Below are positions 1 through 8,462 of a stretch of DNA of 13,724 nt, piece after piece (position 1 is the first letter of the stretch; each line of letters opens with the position of its first letter). The translations under genes and the position numbers were made by a program. The DNA lies in assembly GCA_000697055.1 (NCBI GenBank), contig JNDT01001233.1, positions 1-13,724 on the forward strand. The letters run 5' to 3'. The notes below the pieces were generated by a model that was not told the DNA's origin, ran no database searches, and worked only from the letters and a program-made list of their open reading frames with translations. The stretch is from Saksenaea vasiformis B4078. Lineage: Eukaryota; Mucoromycota; Mucoromycetes; Mucorales; Saksenaeaceae.

Positions 1-2
1 TA

Positions 3-273
3 ACCATCGACGAATATTACACGTCCCAGGTTCGTTGCGCTTTGCTTTCTGTTTTCACTCATGATAATTTTTTAGATCTGCAGTTCTTGCTGTCAGAGAG
101 GCCTGGACAAAGTGACAACATCGGATAGCATATCCCATCATGGTGTCGTAGTTTGCAAACACTGCCGTACACTGTGGCAACGGGATATTAATTCGGCGAA
201 AAATATGTATCACATCGCGAAATCAGTTTGGAGTGGATTGGGACGGCCAACCGAGTTTTGCCGTTCAACTTGA
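3..273 (+). CDS. Fanzor-like (TnpB-related) RNA-guided nuclease, C-terminal fragment A, 5' end outside window
   Basis: Seen: after removing a 46-nt GT-AG intron (30-75), the reading frame gives TIDEYYTSQ joined to ICSSC, then about 22 residues, CKHC, LWQRDINSAKNM and a short tail ending GRPTEFCRST at a TGA TAA double stop (271-276). This order is a Cys4 zinc ribbon (CxxC...CxxC) preceded by a DEY-TS segment and followed by the RD-N-AKN motif that carries the last RuvC acidic residue. It is typical of TnpB and its eukaryotic homologues, Fanzor. Without the intron the frame is broken by a TAG at 73-75, so the restored DEYYTSQ-IC motif supports the splice. Family members are transposon-encoded, RNA-guided, RuvC-type DNA nucleases that act in the nucleus. 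RuvC-I, RuvC-II and the N-terminal domains lie outside the window, so activity cannot be judged. Closest relative inside the window is fragment B at the right edge. Confidence 0.8.
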
Positions 274-343
274 TAAATCGCCACTACGAATGTGGTTTCT
301 CTGTCACCTTCGGATGACAGGGATTTAGATCTTTACGTTTACG
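274..343 (+). other. Conserved tail after Fanzor fragment A, ending at a splice donor
   Basis: Seen: beyond the double stop the same frame reads IATTNVVS, then PSDDRDLDLYVYG, and ends at a consensus donor (GTAAGT from 344). Fragment B has a matching stretch (TTTNVGS, then in a shifted frame DLDCYIYG) that ends at the same kind of donor (GTAAG). The differences between copies are conservative (L/C, V/I, TAC/TAT), which suggests former coding sequence. Inferred: the ancestral protein may have continued through here and been truncated, or this is a conserved 3' untranslated segment that is spliced. Similarity stops at the donor. Confidence 0.45.
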
Positions 344-498
344 GTAAGTTCAACTTTTAGTAAATATATTTCTAACAATCACTGTCTTCACTTCCCTCAA
401 ACTATTATCTTTGATTGTATAATTTGTGGTAAGTAAATCATATCAATCGAGAGAGACAGTACTCTTACTTTATCTTATCCAAACGCAAAATTTATATA
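344..498. other. Intergenic AT-rich stretch between Fanzor fragment A and the Tc1 element
   Basis: No coding sequence or RNA gene is recognised. It begins with the donor-like GTAAGT and ends in alternating TATATA that provided the TA target of the Tc1 insertion. Confidence 0.5.
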
Positions 499-526
499 CA
501 GTCCCACCCAAAAAGTCATGGCCGAA
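499..526 (+). repeat. Left terminal inverted repeat of the Tc1 element
   Basis: 28 bp, an exact reverse complement of 1816-1843. It starts CAGTCCCACCC and ends GGCCGAA, after which the two ends diverge. Confidence 0.93.
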
Positions 527-547
527 CCCAAAAATTTATGACTTTTT
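510..547. repeat. Internal 10-bp palindrome at the left end of the Tc1 element
   Basis: AAAAAGTCAT (510-519) is followed 18 bases later by its reverse complement ATGACTTTTT (538-547). Part of the terminal repeat is therefore repeated inverted just inside the left end, and I see no equivalent inside the right end. In Tc1 elements such subterminal repeats can be transposase-binding sites; that role is an inference here. Confidence 0.6.
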
Positions 548-622
548 CCACACATGTTGTACATTCTTCGTCCCTTTTTTCCCATAGTCCATTACACAAG
601 AAAGCATGTCACTTCAAGATAA

Positions 623-1667
623 AACAAATCAACCTACAGCTCTCGTCATGAGTATTCAGAACTTACATGTGGACGCATTATCGGAATGAAAGAGGCTGGA
701 AAGAAAAATTGTGAAATTGCAGCCCATCTCAACATTCCGGCGCGATCCATCTCTAACATCTTACAACGTTGGGAGCGAACTGGGACAACCGGGGCGAAGC
801 CCAGGTCAGGGCGCCCTCAGAAATGCAGCTTTACCAATAAGAACGCACTTGTCTGCAAAGCGCGATCCATTTCAGTCGATTGCTAACCTGCAGGCTAAAT
901 TAGCTTTTGCTGGTGTTTTCCTTTCACGCAACACAGTTATCAAGTATTTACAAGATGCAGGCTTTCATTCTCGTATAGCTGCACATAAACCACATCTAAC
1001 TGAGGCGCGCAAGAAGAAAAGACTTCAGTGGGCGAAAGAACGCAGGGATTGGACCATAGATATGTGGTCCAACGTCATCTGGTCGGATGAGTCAAGATTT
1101 ACGGTTACTGGCTATGACGGTGCAGCGCGAGTCATAAGGAGAGATGGTGACCGTTACAAGGAACGTAACATAGTTCCTACGCACAAGTATGGGAAAGGTT
1201 CGGTGACGGTATGGAGTTGTTTCTGGGCTGGGGGCTTTGGTCCCATAGTTCCATTTGATGGTACTGTCGATCAGGATGAGTATGTGAACTGTTTGTCCAA
1301 CAACTTCATCCCATACCTTCAGAAACTGAAAGGCACTGAAGGGCGACAGTTTATCTTTCAAGAGGATGGCGCTCCTTGCCACACAGGATCATACACAACA
1401 TGGTATAAGAATAGATGGCAAATCACAGGCTTTGACTACTGGCCTGCACAAAGCCCAGACTTAAACCCCATTGAACATCTATGGCATGCTCTGGAAAAGG
1501 CTATACATGATCGAAGGGGCCATATCAACAACAAGGAGGAGCTCAGAGCCTGCCTTCTTCAAGAGTGGCAAAACCTTGGGCATGAACTGGCATACACATT
1601 GGTTGCCAGCATGCCCGCCAGATTCCAAGCTGTAATAGATGCCAAAGGTGGGCACACAAAATATTAA
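623..1667 (+). pseudogene. Tc1-like transposase, frameshifted
   Basis: Seen: an N-terminal helix-turn-helix part (GRIIGMKEAGKK, EIAAHLNIPARSISNIL, GRPQK) reads in one frame up to about 860. The rest continues in the next frame from about 865 (QSIANLQAKL, AGFHSRIA) to the stop at 1665-1667. A one-base shift near 855-870 separates them. The first frame also lacks an ATG between its upstream stop (620-622) and Met at 686, although GRIIGM just before that Met looks coding. The catalytic triad is intact: D in VIWSDESRF, D in FQEDGAPCHTG, E in SPDLNPIEHLW, with 35 residues between the second D and the E (DD35E spacing). Known: the family cuts and pastes at TA dinucleotides. The product of this copy would be truncated. 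Confidence 0.9.
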
Positions 1668-1815
1668 TAGTTTTTTTTTTTTTTTTTTTTACAGTAATAA
1701 AATATATGTGCTGAGCTATCCCATCATACCTTTCTCTATGTGATAGAGATAGTGGTTCATGAGATAATTACGTTCAAAGTGGACACAAAATTTCGGTGTC
1801 AAAAATTTTTTTATT

Positions 1816-1843
1816 TTCGGCCATGACTTTTTGGGTGGGACTG
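1816..1843 (-). repeat. Right terminal inverted repeat of the Tc1 element
   Basis: Perfect 28-bp partner of 499-526, ending ACTG next to the TA duplication at 1844-1845. Confidence 0.93.
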
Positions 1844-2371
1844 TATATAGGGCGTTACAGAGATAGCATTTGTTTATTTAACACAAAAGCTGTTTTAGAT
1901 AACGAGACGAGATGAGCGTTTTAAGGGAAGAGAAAAAGATATTGCTTCTTAGGACATTCATGTAAGGTGATTTTGAGAACTATTAGATAGACACCTTAGA
2001 ACTCTGTAATAAAGTCTGATAGTATGCAAATACAGTATCAATGAGTCGTTGCGTGCTCGTGGATAGACTGTTCAGGCTTAGATAGATGAACGTGATGATA
2101 CCTATCTATAGATGCTCGGTGGGCATCTAATACATGGACACTCGGCCTATAGAAGCCAAATAATACATGGACGCGTGTCTATGCTTTTATTGACTCTATC
2201 TTCGACCTTTTTCAGAAGTTCTTCATGTCATGCCTCCCTCTTCCATACCAATAGCGTTGACCCCTTTGTCCGACAGCACCCGAATTCGTCCTTATCCACC
2301 ACGGATGCAAAAAGCCAAGAAGGGAATATCCTATCATTCACTGGGTCATAATTTTATGTTATCGTTTCTAG
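1844..2371. other. Intergenic region without a recognised gene
   Basis: Open stretches are short. A pyrimidine-rich acceptor-like site ends CCTTTTTCAG at 2215, and another acceptor-like site ends TTTCTAG at 2371. Two overlapping frames between 2216 and 2344 are open, but neither gives a known motif. No RNA gene is recognised. Confidence 0.4.
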
Positions 2372-2567
2372 GATAAACGGGACCTGGTCAGAGCTGCCGC
2401 AGCTGCCGCAATCACTAAAGTGCGTTATACGTCTGGAGAGAAGAATGCTTCCTAAAGATGATCTGCGAAACTACAATGATTATGACAGCATATTTTCAGC
2501 AATACATACGAACCTAGACGTCTATGGTGCCATTCAACGAGCAGTAAAAGAAAAGGAGAATGAGTAA
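2372..2567 (+). CDS. Possible terminal exon of an unrecognised gene
   Basis: Seen: after an acceptor-like TTTCTAG, one frame stays open to TAA at 2565-2567 and ends with LPKDDLRNYNDYDSIFS and then GAIQRAVKEKENE. A second frame starting at the same point reads DKRDLVRAAAAAAITKV and stops at 2453-2455. Neither matches a family I know. The frames upstream can only be joined through a 27-nt gap (2345-2371) that is shorter than every supported intron in this window, so the 5' part is unresolved. It could be the tail of a real small gene, a broken gene or a chance open frame. Confidence 0.25.
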
Positions 2568-2912
2568 ATGGAAGCAGAATGAATGTACTGATTCTTCAGA
2601 TACACTGTGTGTCATATCCTATTACATGCTTTGATATTTCTGTTATTTGCTCACTATAGGAACCGAAAGGATGCATAATTAATCTTCAACTTTACGATGG
2701 TATCTGATGCTTCTCTATGTAGTAGTACCAACTACCTAAAAGTTCTGGGGAGCTCATGCATCAACGGTCAACCAGGAACCCCACCAAAGAAATCATTATG
2801 GATAACTGATGTTTCAACAATGAAAGCCATATCAGATCCATCTATGCAGATAGTAAATGGAGATGGAATCAATATTCTTTTTATCATTATATGGTAGCAG
2901 GGATAAATTTGA
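2568..2912. other. Intergenic region downstream of epsilon-COP
   Basis: A 66-codon open frame (2697-2897, +) and a minus-strand frame over the same bases both look weakly protein-like, but neither shows a family motif. This stretch probably includes the 3' untranslated region of the epsilon-COP gene. No RNA gene is recognised. Confidence 0.4.
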
Positions 2913-4030
2913 CTAAGAGGCGTCAACAAGGGCGAAGCGAGCAGCATTGCGATCAAACAAGCTCGACTTGAGATCAAGGTCCTGCAAAAAAGGATGTTGT
3001 GGAGCCACCTCGCGAAGCTGGCTATGGTCATATTGTTAGCTAACAAAGCGGCTGGTAAGCGGACATACTTGATGTAACGGTTTAGGACGTCCGCTGGTTT
3101 TGAGGTCAATGTGGCGCAAACCACCATGTTGACAAGTGTATCTGGATCATCACTGTTCTAATAATTTACAAACTATTCAGTCCTTTTCTCCAGTGTCATG
3201 GACTGTTTACCTTATTTAACGCTTCCAACAACAGACTTTCGGCCTCAGGGTACCTTCCCAACGCCAGATTGGCTGCAGCTTGGCCATTGAGGACCTTGAG
3301 TGTTTGTGCTGTGTTTGACTGTCCAAATTCTTCATAGATGTAATAGGCCTCCTGATATTTCTCGCCACCCTTAAGACCCCTTATCAGTAAAACAGCATCT
3401 CAACGTCCTTTCCCGAACTTACCACGCGTAGACCGACCCAACCTTCCATCATTTGTAACAACAATGCATCCTCAGCCCATGATTTGGCATGGATCACTTC
3501 ATTGCGAGCCAGATCCAAACGGTCCATTTGTAAATAGATCTGTACGGCGAGCGCGACACTAATCGAACACAATCAACTCACTCGTCGTTGACATCTTCCT
3601 AACTTTACCATTCAAGTTTCTTTGAACGTGAGTGAAGCACTTTCAAGGCTTCCTCTAGTCGACCGGCATTCACGAATACGGTGGCAACAACGACTTGAAT
3701 CGTTGGATGAACTCTGTTGGCTCCCTCTTCCAGCAACTGATGACACTGCTGAACAATCTCCTCGCCATCCTGACCTTTCTGCTTTGCTTGCAAGTACAAT
3801 GCTAGCAACTTGATTGACTTCAAAGGTGCCTCTACATCGTCACCAATATCACTGATGACCAAGTTGTATTTGCCCTGCGCGATGTAGGAACGGTACAGGT
3901 ATGTCTGTGCCTCTAGCTTCGCGTCGACGGAGTGCAGGCCCTTCGCGGAGCTGACATCGTTGATAACACTTTGATAGTTGCCGAGCGCGAAGAGATTACG
4001 AATGCCGAACAAAACTGATTCCTCGTCCAT
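2913..4030 (-). CDS. COPE: Coatomer subunit epsilon (epsilon-COP)
   Basis: Role: epsilon-COP is a subunit of the COPI coat, which carries cargo from the Golgi back to the ER and within the Golgi. It binds alpha-COP and stabilises it. Seen: five exons on the minus strand (4030-3609, 3558-3423, 3369-3211, 3157-3069, 3021-2913) sum to 915 nt, giving 304 residues, the usual length for the family. Introns are 47-53 nt GT-AG. Recognisable pieces in order are MDEESVLFGIRNLFALGNYQ, LDRLDLARNEV (residues read MDRLDLARNEV), GGEKYQEAYYIYEEF, NGQAAANLALGRYPEAESLL, SDDPDTLVNMVVCA and QHPFLQDLDLKSSLFDR. These form the TPR-like helical repeats of the family. The start ATG (4028-4030) is the only in-frame Met before the conserved N-terminus. 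It is transcribed divergently from the DNA glycosylase gene 148 bp away. Confidence 0.93.
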
Positions 4031-4178
4031 GGTTGTGCGTGTTAACTAATCCGGAGATGAACCTGCACAATCGTGGCAATCAACCCAGTGCCAGACATTG
4101 GATCTCCGCCATGACGCAACGCTTGGGTGGTAGTGGTGCTCCGTGAGCGAAACCCAACTCAATTCTTCAACCCTCTTC
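4031..4178. promoter_or_regulatory. Bidirectional promoter interval between epsilon-COP and the DNA glycosylase
   Basis: The two start codons are 148 bp apart and point away from each other, so this interval must hold both 5' untranslated regions and both promoters. I see no clear TATA box. A short out-of-frame ATG (4111) precedes the glycosylase start and its frame stops at 4144-4146, so it could act as a small upstream open frame. Confidence 0.5.
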
Positions 4179-4981
4179 ATGCGACAGCGTTCGAAACGCA
4201 AAACGGAAGCATTCTCCCCATACTTCCGTCATAATAACGAAGAAGTTGAGGATAAGGGTGTTCCTGATATTCTTGGATACGATCTCCGTGTCCTTTTCGT
4301 GGGCATCAACCCAGGTGTAACAAGTACCTCGAAAGGACACCATTTTGCAGGACCAACCAACCATTTCTGGCCATGCCTATCTGAAAGCGGTAAATAGAAC
4401 GAAGCTGATGGTGGAGAAAGGGAAAAGCGAAAATGGAACGTAACATAAAATTGACATAGGTCTCGTTGATCGTAGATTGACGTACGTGGACGATACCGAC
4501 CTTCCTCAATCATATCGCATCGGTATCACCAATCTCTCGGCACGTACGACACGAAAAGCGTCTGACTTGACCATGGGTGAACAACGTCTGGGTGTGCCAG
4601 TTGTTCTGGCAAAGATCCGGCAGCATCGACCTCGTGTTACCTGTTTTGTTGGTAAAGGTATCTATGAAATTTTCGCAGGCGAAAAATGTAAGGCACTTGG
4701 TCTACAAGCCAAAACAATTGCTTGGGAAAATCATGAAGGCTACAGTCGTATTTTTGTGATGCCCAGCACAAGTGGAATTGTGTCAGCTTATCAGAAGCCT
4801 GATAAATTAAAGTAAGCTTCAGGCAAAAGAAAAACCATTACAGGCAGCAGCGTACCCAATGTGGTTTCCCGGTAGGTTTTTCCGAGAACTCGCAAAAATC
4901 GCACTAGAAGAAGACAAGAAATACATATCACAAAAAGTCGAAGAAGATGAACTAGTGACCAATCCGCAAAACGAAAACTGA
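4179..4981 (+). CDS. TDG: G/T(U) mismatch-specific thymine/uracil DNA glycosylase (TDG/Mug family)
   Basis: Role: removes thymine or uracil (and some damaged pyrimidines) mispaired with guanine, leaving an abasic site for base-excision repair in the nucleus. Seen: three exons (4179-4389, 4460-4811, 4876-4981) total 669 nt, giving 222 residues. Introns are 70 and 64 nt. Motif 1 is VGINPG (residues 41-46), with the catalytic-type Asn44. HHFAGPTNHFW follows (54-64), then GITNLSARTTR (92-102) and motif 2 MPSTSG (171-176) with SAYQKPDKLK. The order and spacing fit fungal TDG proteins, and the length fits a core domain with little N-terminal extension. ATG 4179 is chosen because upstream in-frame sequence has only a GTG. 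A basic stretch (RQRSKRK) at the N-terminus could serve nuclear import. It converges with the next gene, with 139 bp between the stops. Confidence 0.92.
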
Positions 4982-5120
4982 ACAAGATGAGCCGTCCTTG
5001 TCACGTCTGATGAGGAGAGAGAAATCCAAAATGAAATGTCTTTGCTCTATAGGCAAACGATTGTACAGTACACCAACTATTACAGCACTTAGATGGGCTG
5101 AGACCAGTAGAAGATAAATA

Positions 5121-6554
5121 CTAGCTAGTAACTAAAGAGTCATACATGAATATGTAAAACAACAATGTGGGAAGCAAAGCAGTCATTGCGATGGGAATAA
5201 GTCGACCACCGAAAGTCGGTGATGGTTGACTATGTCTACGACGATGCAGCCACGTCTGATACTGCTGTTGAAGCTTGTCCTTTTTATCGGGTATAACCTC
5301 AACCATGAGATAAGCATGATCACTCGCGGAATAATCTTTGTTTCCGCACCATTTTGCTTTGACATCAAAGCATCGTAACAACGTCCAATCTAATTTGGCC
5401 TTGAACAAACCGAAATAGTCAGGATTCTCCAGTGTCACTATCTTGGGATCCCAGGGGTCATAGAATCCAGGGTTCCGTGCCATCCGGCACACATGCGGAC
5501 CAAATCCACTAACCCATTCAAGATAAGGTGGCCGCGCCAGTGATGAAAGCAACGACCATACTATGTCAGGAATATGTGCTTTTGTGAGAGACGTGTTAAC
5601 CGGGCCGTCCAACCTATGAAATCCAAAGACGTTGCGGTCCCACCAGGCGCTTTCTGTTTCTCCTAGAGTCAGGTAACGGTACCGATCGCATGCGTATTTT
5701 GGAGAAAGACGTGCAATCGAATGCGCCATTGTATTTAGATCACCAAAGATCAATTGATGAGGTGTGGTATCTGCATGATTAGCGGCATCTTCGAAAATCT
5801 CGGAGAAAGCAGAGACACGACCGATAATGCCGGTGAAAACCTGGAAAATAGGTAAATCTACTAAAACTCAATTGTTCGTACCTCCAGATGGACACAGTAG
5901 CAACGGATATCTGGTAGTGATGGGGCTTGCACGTTGCCAATCAGTGTATAACGCCTGATGATTCCATTCTTCTTAGAAAATGGCAGGGAACTTATTTTCT
6001 TACAACTTACTTCCCTTTACGTGGTTCGCCTAATCTGTCACCATCACGATCCCAGTTGTATCCATGATACTGGTGATCCAGTACATCAAAGGTGATATCG
6101 TATTTGGATAGAATTGCATTACCATGCATGCCACCGCCCTGCAAAAGCGGTAAGATGAGTGCCATTTTCAACTATGCAGAATTATATTCCACCCTACTTC
6201 GTCACGTCGATTACGCTTCGGACTGTCCAGTTCCACGAATTCACACACAAACCCCCCTTTTAGACATAATTGTTCGCATAACTCCTTCATATGGTTACGA
6301 GACTGTGACCTTTTGCAACCTATGTCGATCTCTTGTAGTATGGCAATGTCTGGATCGAGCTTCGTTAATGTGGCAATGATGGCTTCGGAAGCTTGTTTGA
6401 ATGAGAAAACTGTCGAAGGAACGCATGTATCATTACCATAATTACGCTCGACATTCCACTGCAGAATCTTGAGTGACTCTTTCGAAATAGGTTCTTTTTC
6501 TTGGCGGTAGTCATAGATCAGAAGGTTGCCAGGTAACGGTAGCGGTTCCTCCAT
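5121..6554 (-). CDS. Endonuclease/exonuclease/phosphatase (EEP) family protein with C-terminal membrane anchor
   Basis: Role: EEP-fold enzymes are Mg-dependent hydrolases of phosphodiester or phosphomonoester bonds (nucleases, inositol-phosphate phosphatases, sphingomyelinases). The substrate here is not known. Seen: four minus-strand exons (6554-6198, 6138-6011, 5954-5882, 5840-5121) sum to 1278 nt, giving 425 residues. Introns are 59, 56 and 41 nt. Active-site motifs in order are LQWNVERN (Asn34), AILQEID (Glu75), GGGMHGNAILS (120-130), CYCVHLEVF (His184), LIFGDLNTM (Asp220, Asn222), LDWTLL (Asp337) and SASDHAYL (Asp360, His361). The set is complete, so it should be active. A hydrophobic segment at about 400-418 (LIPIAMTALLPTLLFYIFM), seven residues from the end, looks like a tail anchor with the catalytic domain facing the cytosol. 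ATG 6552-6554 is used because the upstream ATG at 6594 is out of frame. Confidence 0.88.
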
Positions 6555-6598
6555 TATCAGAACCCGATTGTTGCCTGAGAGAGGAAGCACACATAACG
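6555..6598. promoter_or_regulatory. 44-bp interval between divergent start codons (EEP gene and lipase gene)
   Basis: Only 44 bases separate the chosen ATG of the EEP gene (-) from the first ATG of the lipase gene (+). This is too short for two ordinary promoters with untranslated leaders. Either the lipase starts at a later in-frame Met (Met13 at 6635 or Met31 at 6689), or transcription of each gene begins inside the other gene's 5' end. Confidence 0.5.
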
Positions 6599-8339
6599 AT
6601 GTCGGCGTTTAAAAACAGGTACTCAAAACCGGCAATGCAAAAAATAAAAACAAGAGAAGTGCTTTCCATTCTTTCTATTTCTTCTTCAATGAACGAGCGG
6701 GATACAGACTCAGTTAGCGTAGAGATAAACAGCGATGAACATCCTATCCTTTTGAGCACATCACAAACGTCTTGCGTAGACTCTTCCGCGCCTACTTCTT
6801 GGAGCGCTTCTGCCAATCCGGGTGACATCGACAGCACTGGAGAACAACTCCCTTTCCAATCAGATAGCTATTGCACTTACGAGCGCAAAAGTTGGAATGA
6901 TCGTCTAGCTTTATGTCTGCACTCATGCGTATCAAGCTTGCTGGCTGCCCTGGTGATATCCGCTTTGGTTATTGTTTCGCTCGTTACAGTGTGGTGTCGC
7001 AAAGACGAGGCCAGGGCTTCGCGACCCGATTGCTTTCAAAACAAGACAAAGCAGCTGGACGAAGAGGTGACGTCCGATCAAAGTTATTATATGAGACGCT
7101 ACGGATATACCTGCCGCTCATACCGCGTGGTAACAGAAGATGGATATGTCCTTGTGATGTACAGGATAAGCAAACAAGGGGTCGATCCGTCAGGTAAAAA
7201 AGTATGTATGAGGAACGCCCAGTCACTTATATTTCTGACTTTAGGCAAGCCAGCTGTTTTATTAATGCATGGTTTGTTCCAGTGCTCCGGGGTGTTCATA
7301 TCGAACGAAGAGAATTCCATCGCGTTCGTTCTTGTGGACCGTGGCTACGACGTATGGATGGGTAATAACCGAGCAACGCTGTCACAAGAGCATGAATGGC
7401 TATCATCCAAGGACCCTAAGTATTGGAACTGGGGACTCAAAGAGCTCGGTATCTATGATGTCACGGCGATGATAGATTATATGAAAAAGATCACCGGTCA
7501 AGCCAAGGTAAAGAGACAGAGACGTCTTTGACCGGTAACGCATCCAATATCTCTTTCACCAGATTGCTTATATCGGATTCTCGCAAGGCAATGCGCAAGG
7601 ATGTATCGCCCTTGCTCTACGTCCACAGCTTGCTGCTAACCTAAGTTGCTTCGTTGCACTGGCACCGGCTATCTTCTCAGGAAGCATTAAAAAGTAAGAT
7701 ATTGTATTTGTAACAAACGGGATAGTCATATGGGAATAGACGTTTTGCATTAGATACATTGATCCGTCTCAAAGACTGGTCCTATTACTTTATATTTGGT
7801 AGGCGGCTGCTGAAACTACAGTGGTATTCACATTGTTTACAGGATCACACGAATTTTTCCCTTTCATGGTGAAATCTAAAAAGCTGTGCTCATCGGCTGT
7901 CTATGCCTACGTGGGTTATAGCGTATTTGCGTACATGTTCGCATGGTGGGATCACCATTGGCTCCAAAAACGGAAGGCAAAATATTTTCAATTCATGCCT
8001 AAGCCGGTTAGCGCTCGATTGATACGCGACTGGCTCGATGGCTGGGGTCGACAAGGCGTCTGCATGTATGTAGATACTGCCATAGCCTCATCGTCCGGAC
8101 ATGAAAAAGTGCCTTTGGCAGTTTTTTATGGCACGCAGGACCATTTAGTGGATGGCGACCATTTTGTGCGAATGTTTGACCATCCACCATCGGAACGCGC
8201 GTTTTTACCTGTGCTTGATTTGGTGTACGTGGAACGCATTGAAGGCTACGCACATGTTGATACTGTTTGGGCGCACGACAACGATCTGACTACTTACCCT
8301 GGCCTTCTCAAAGTGTTATCCATGGCTCAATGGAACTAA
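6599..8339 (+). CDS. Membrane-anchored acid-lipase / steryl ester hydrolase-like alpha/beta hydrolase
   Basis: Role: the family (lysosomal acid lipase, yeast Tgl1/Yeh1/Yeh2) hydrolyses steryl esters or triacylglycerols. The exact substrate here is inferred. Seen: five exons (6599-7193, 7245-7507, 7563-7693, 7740-7798, 7843-8339) total 1545 nt, giving 514 residues. Introns are 44-55 nt. The first intron (51 nt) has no in-frame stop, so it reads through if ignored. A transmembrane segment lies at about 103-133, inside a Ser-rich N-terminus. The lipase N-domain starts at RRYGYTCRSYRVVTEDGYVL (166-185). The oxyanion region is LLMHGLFQ. The nucleophile elbow is GFSQG (Ser293). The probable acid is Asp449 (YGTQDHLVD) and the base His487 (EGYAHVDTVW). 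The junction that restores YYFIFGSHEFFPFM fixes introns 3 and 4. Starts at Met13 or Met31 are possible. It converges with GNA1, with 123 bp between the stops. Confidence 0.88.
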
Positions 8340-8462
8340 CGCTGTGCACTGATGACTGTCAACGTAAGAAAGGAAAAGAAAAGAAAAACAGGTTGTTTAT
8401 TGGGATGTTTTGAGATGAGGATAGGAGATGGATGATGATGCATGTAGTTGCGTGTTGAATGA

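Larger units (their letters stand above)
499..1843 (+). mobile_element. Tc1/mariner-type DNA transposon, complete ends, frameshifted transposase
   Basis: Seen: a 1345-bp unit starts CAGTCCCACC and ends GGTGGGACTG, with a TA dinucleotide on each side (497-498 and 1844-1845). This is the target-site duplication expected for Tc1/mariner. The ends are perfect 28-bp inverted repeats. Inside is one transposase gene in the + orientation, followed by a run of 20 T (1671-1690). The copy lies 155 bp past the Fanzor tail and does not contain it. The transposase frameshift means this copy is not autonomous, but the perfect termini suggest a fairly recent insertion that could still be mobilised in trans. 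Confidence 0.93.

Noticed and set aside
711..860. Transposase read as one continuous frame from a GTG at 711
   Set aside because: The first 50 or so residues in that frame lack the helix-turn-helix motif, which is present in the overlapping frame starting before 686. The gene is frameshifted.
2345..2371. 27-nt intron joining the upstream frame to the exon at 2372
   Set aside because: It is much shorter than every supported intron here (41-73 nt) and the resulting peptide matches no known family, so it is not claimed.
5991..6010. A 20-nt GT-AG segment in the EEP gene that keeps the frame if removed
   Set aside because: A 56-nt intron (6010-5955) ending CATCAG also keeps the frame and gives GEPRKGKRYTLIGNVQAP, which fits the family better and has a normal intron size.
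6594..6594. Upstream ATG for the EEP gene on the minus strand
   Set aside because: It is out of frame with the catalytic domain and its frame stops after 28 codons.
7194..7244. Lipase segment that translates without a stop as 17 extra residues
   Set aside because: It has GTAAAA at its start and CTTTAG at its end, is 51 nt long, and its removal joins PSG to KPAVLLMHG as in the family. It is an in-frame intron.
7779..7821. 24-nt or 23-nt mini-introns around the in-frame TAG at 7800 in the lipase gene
   Set aside because: Using the acceptor at 7738-7739 and the donor at 7799 gives normal 46- and 44-nt introns and restores YYFIFGSHEFFPFM without stops.
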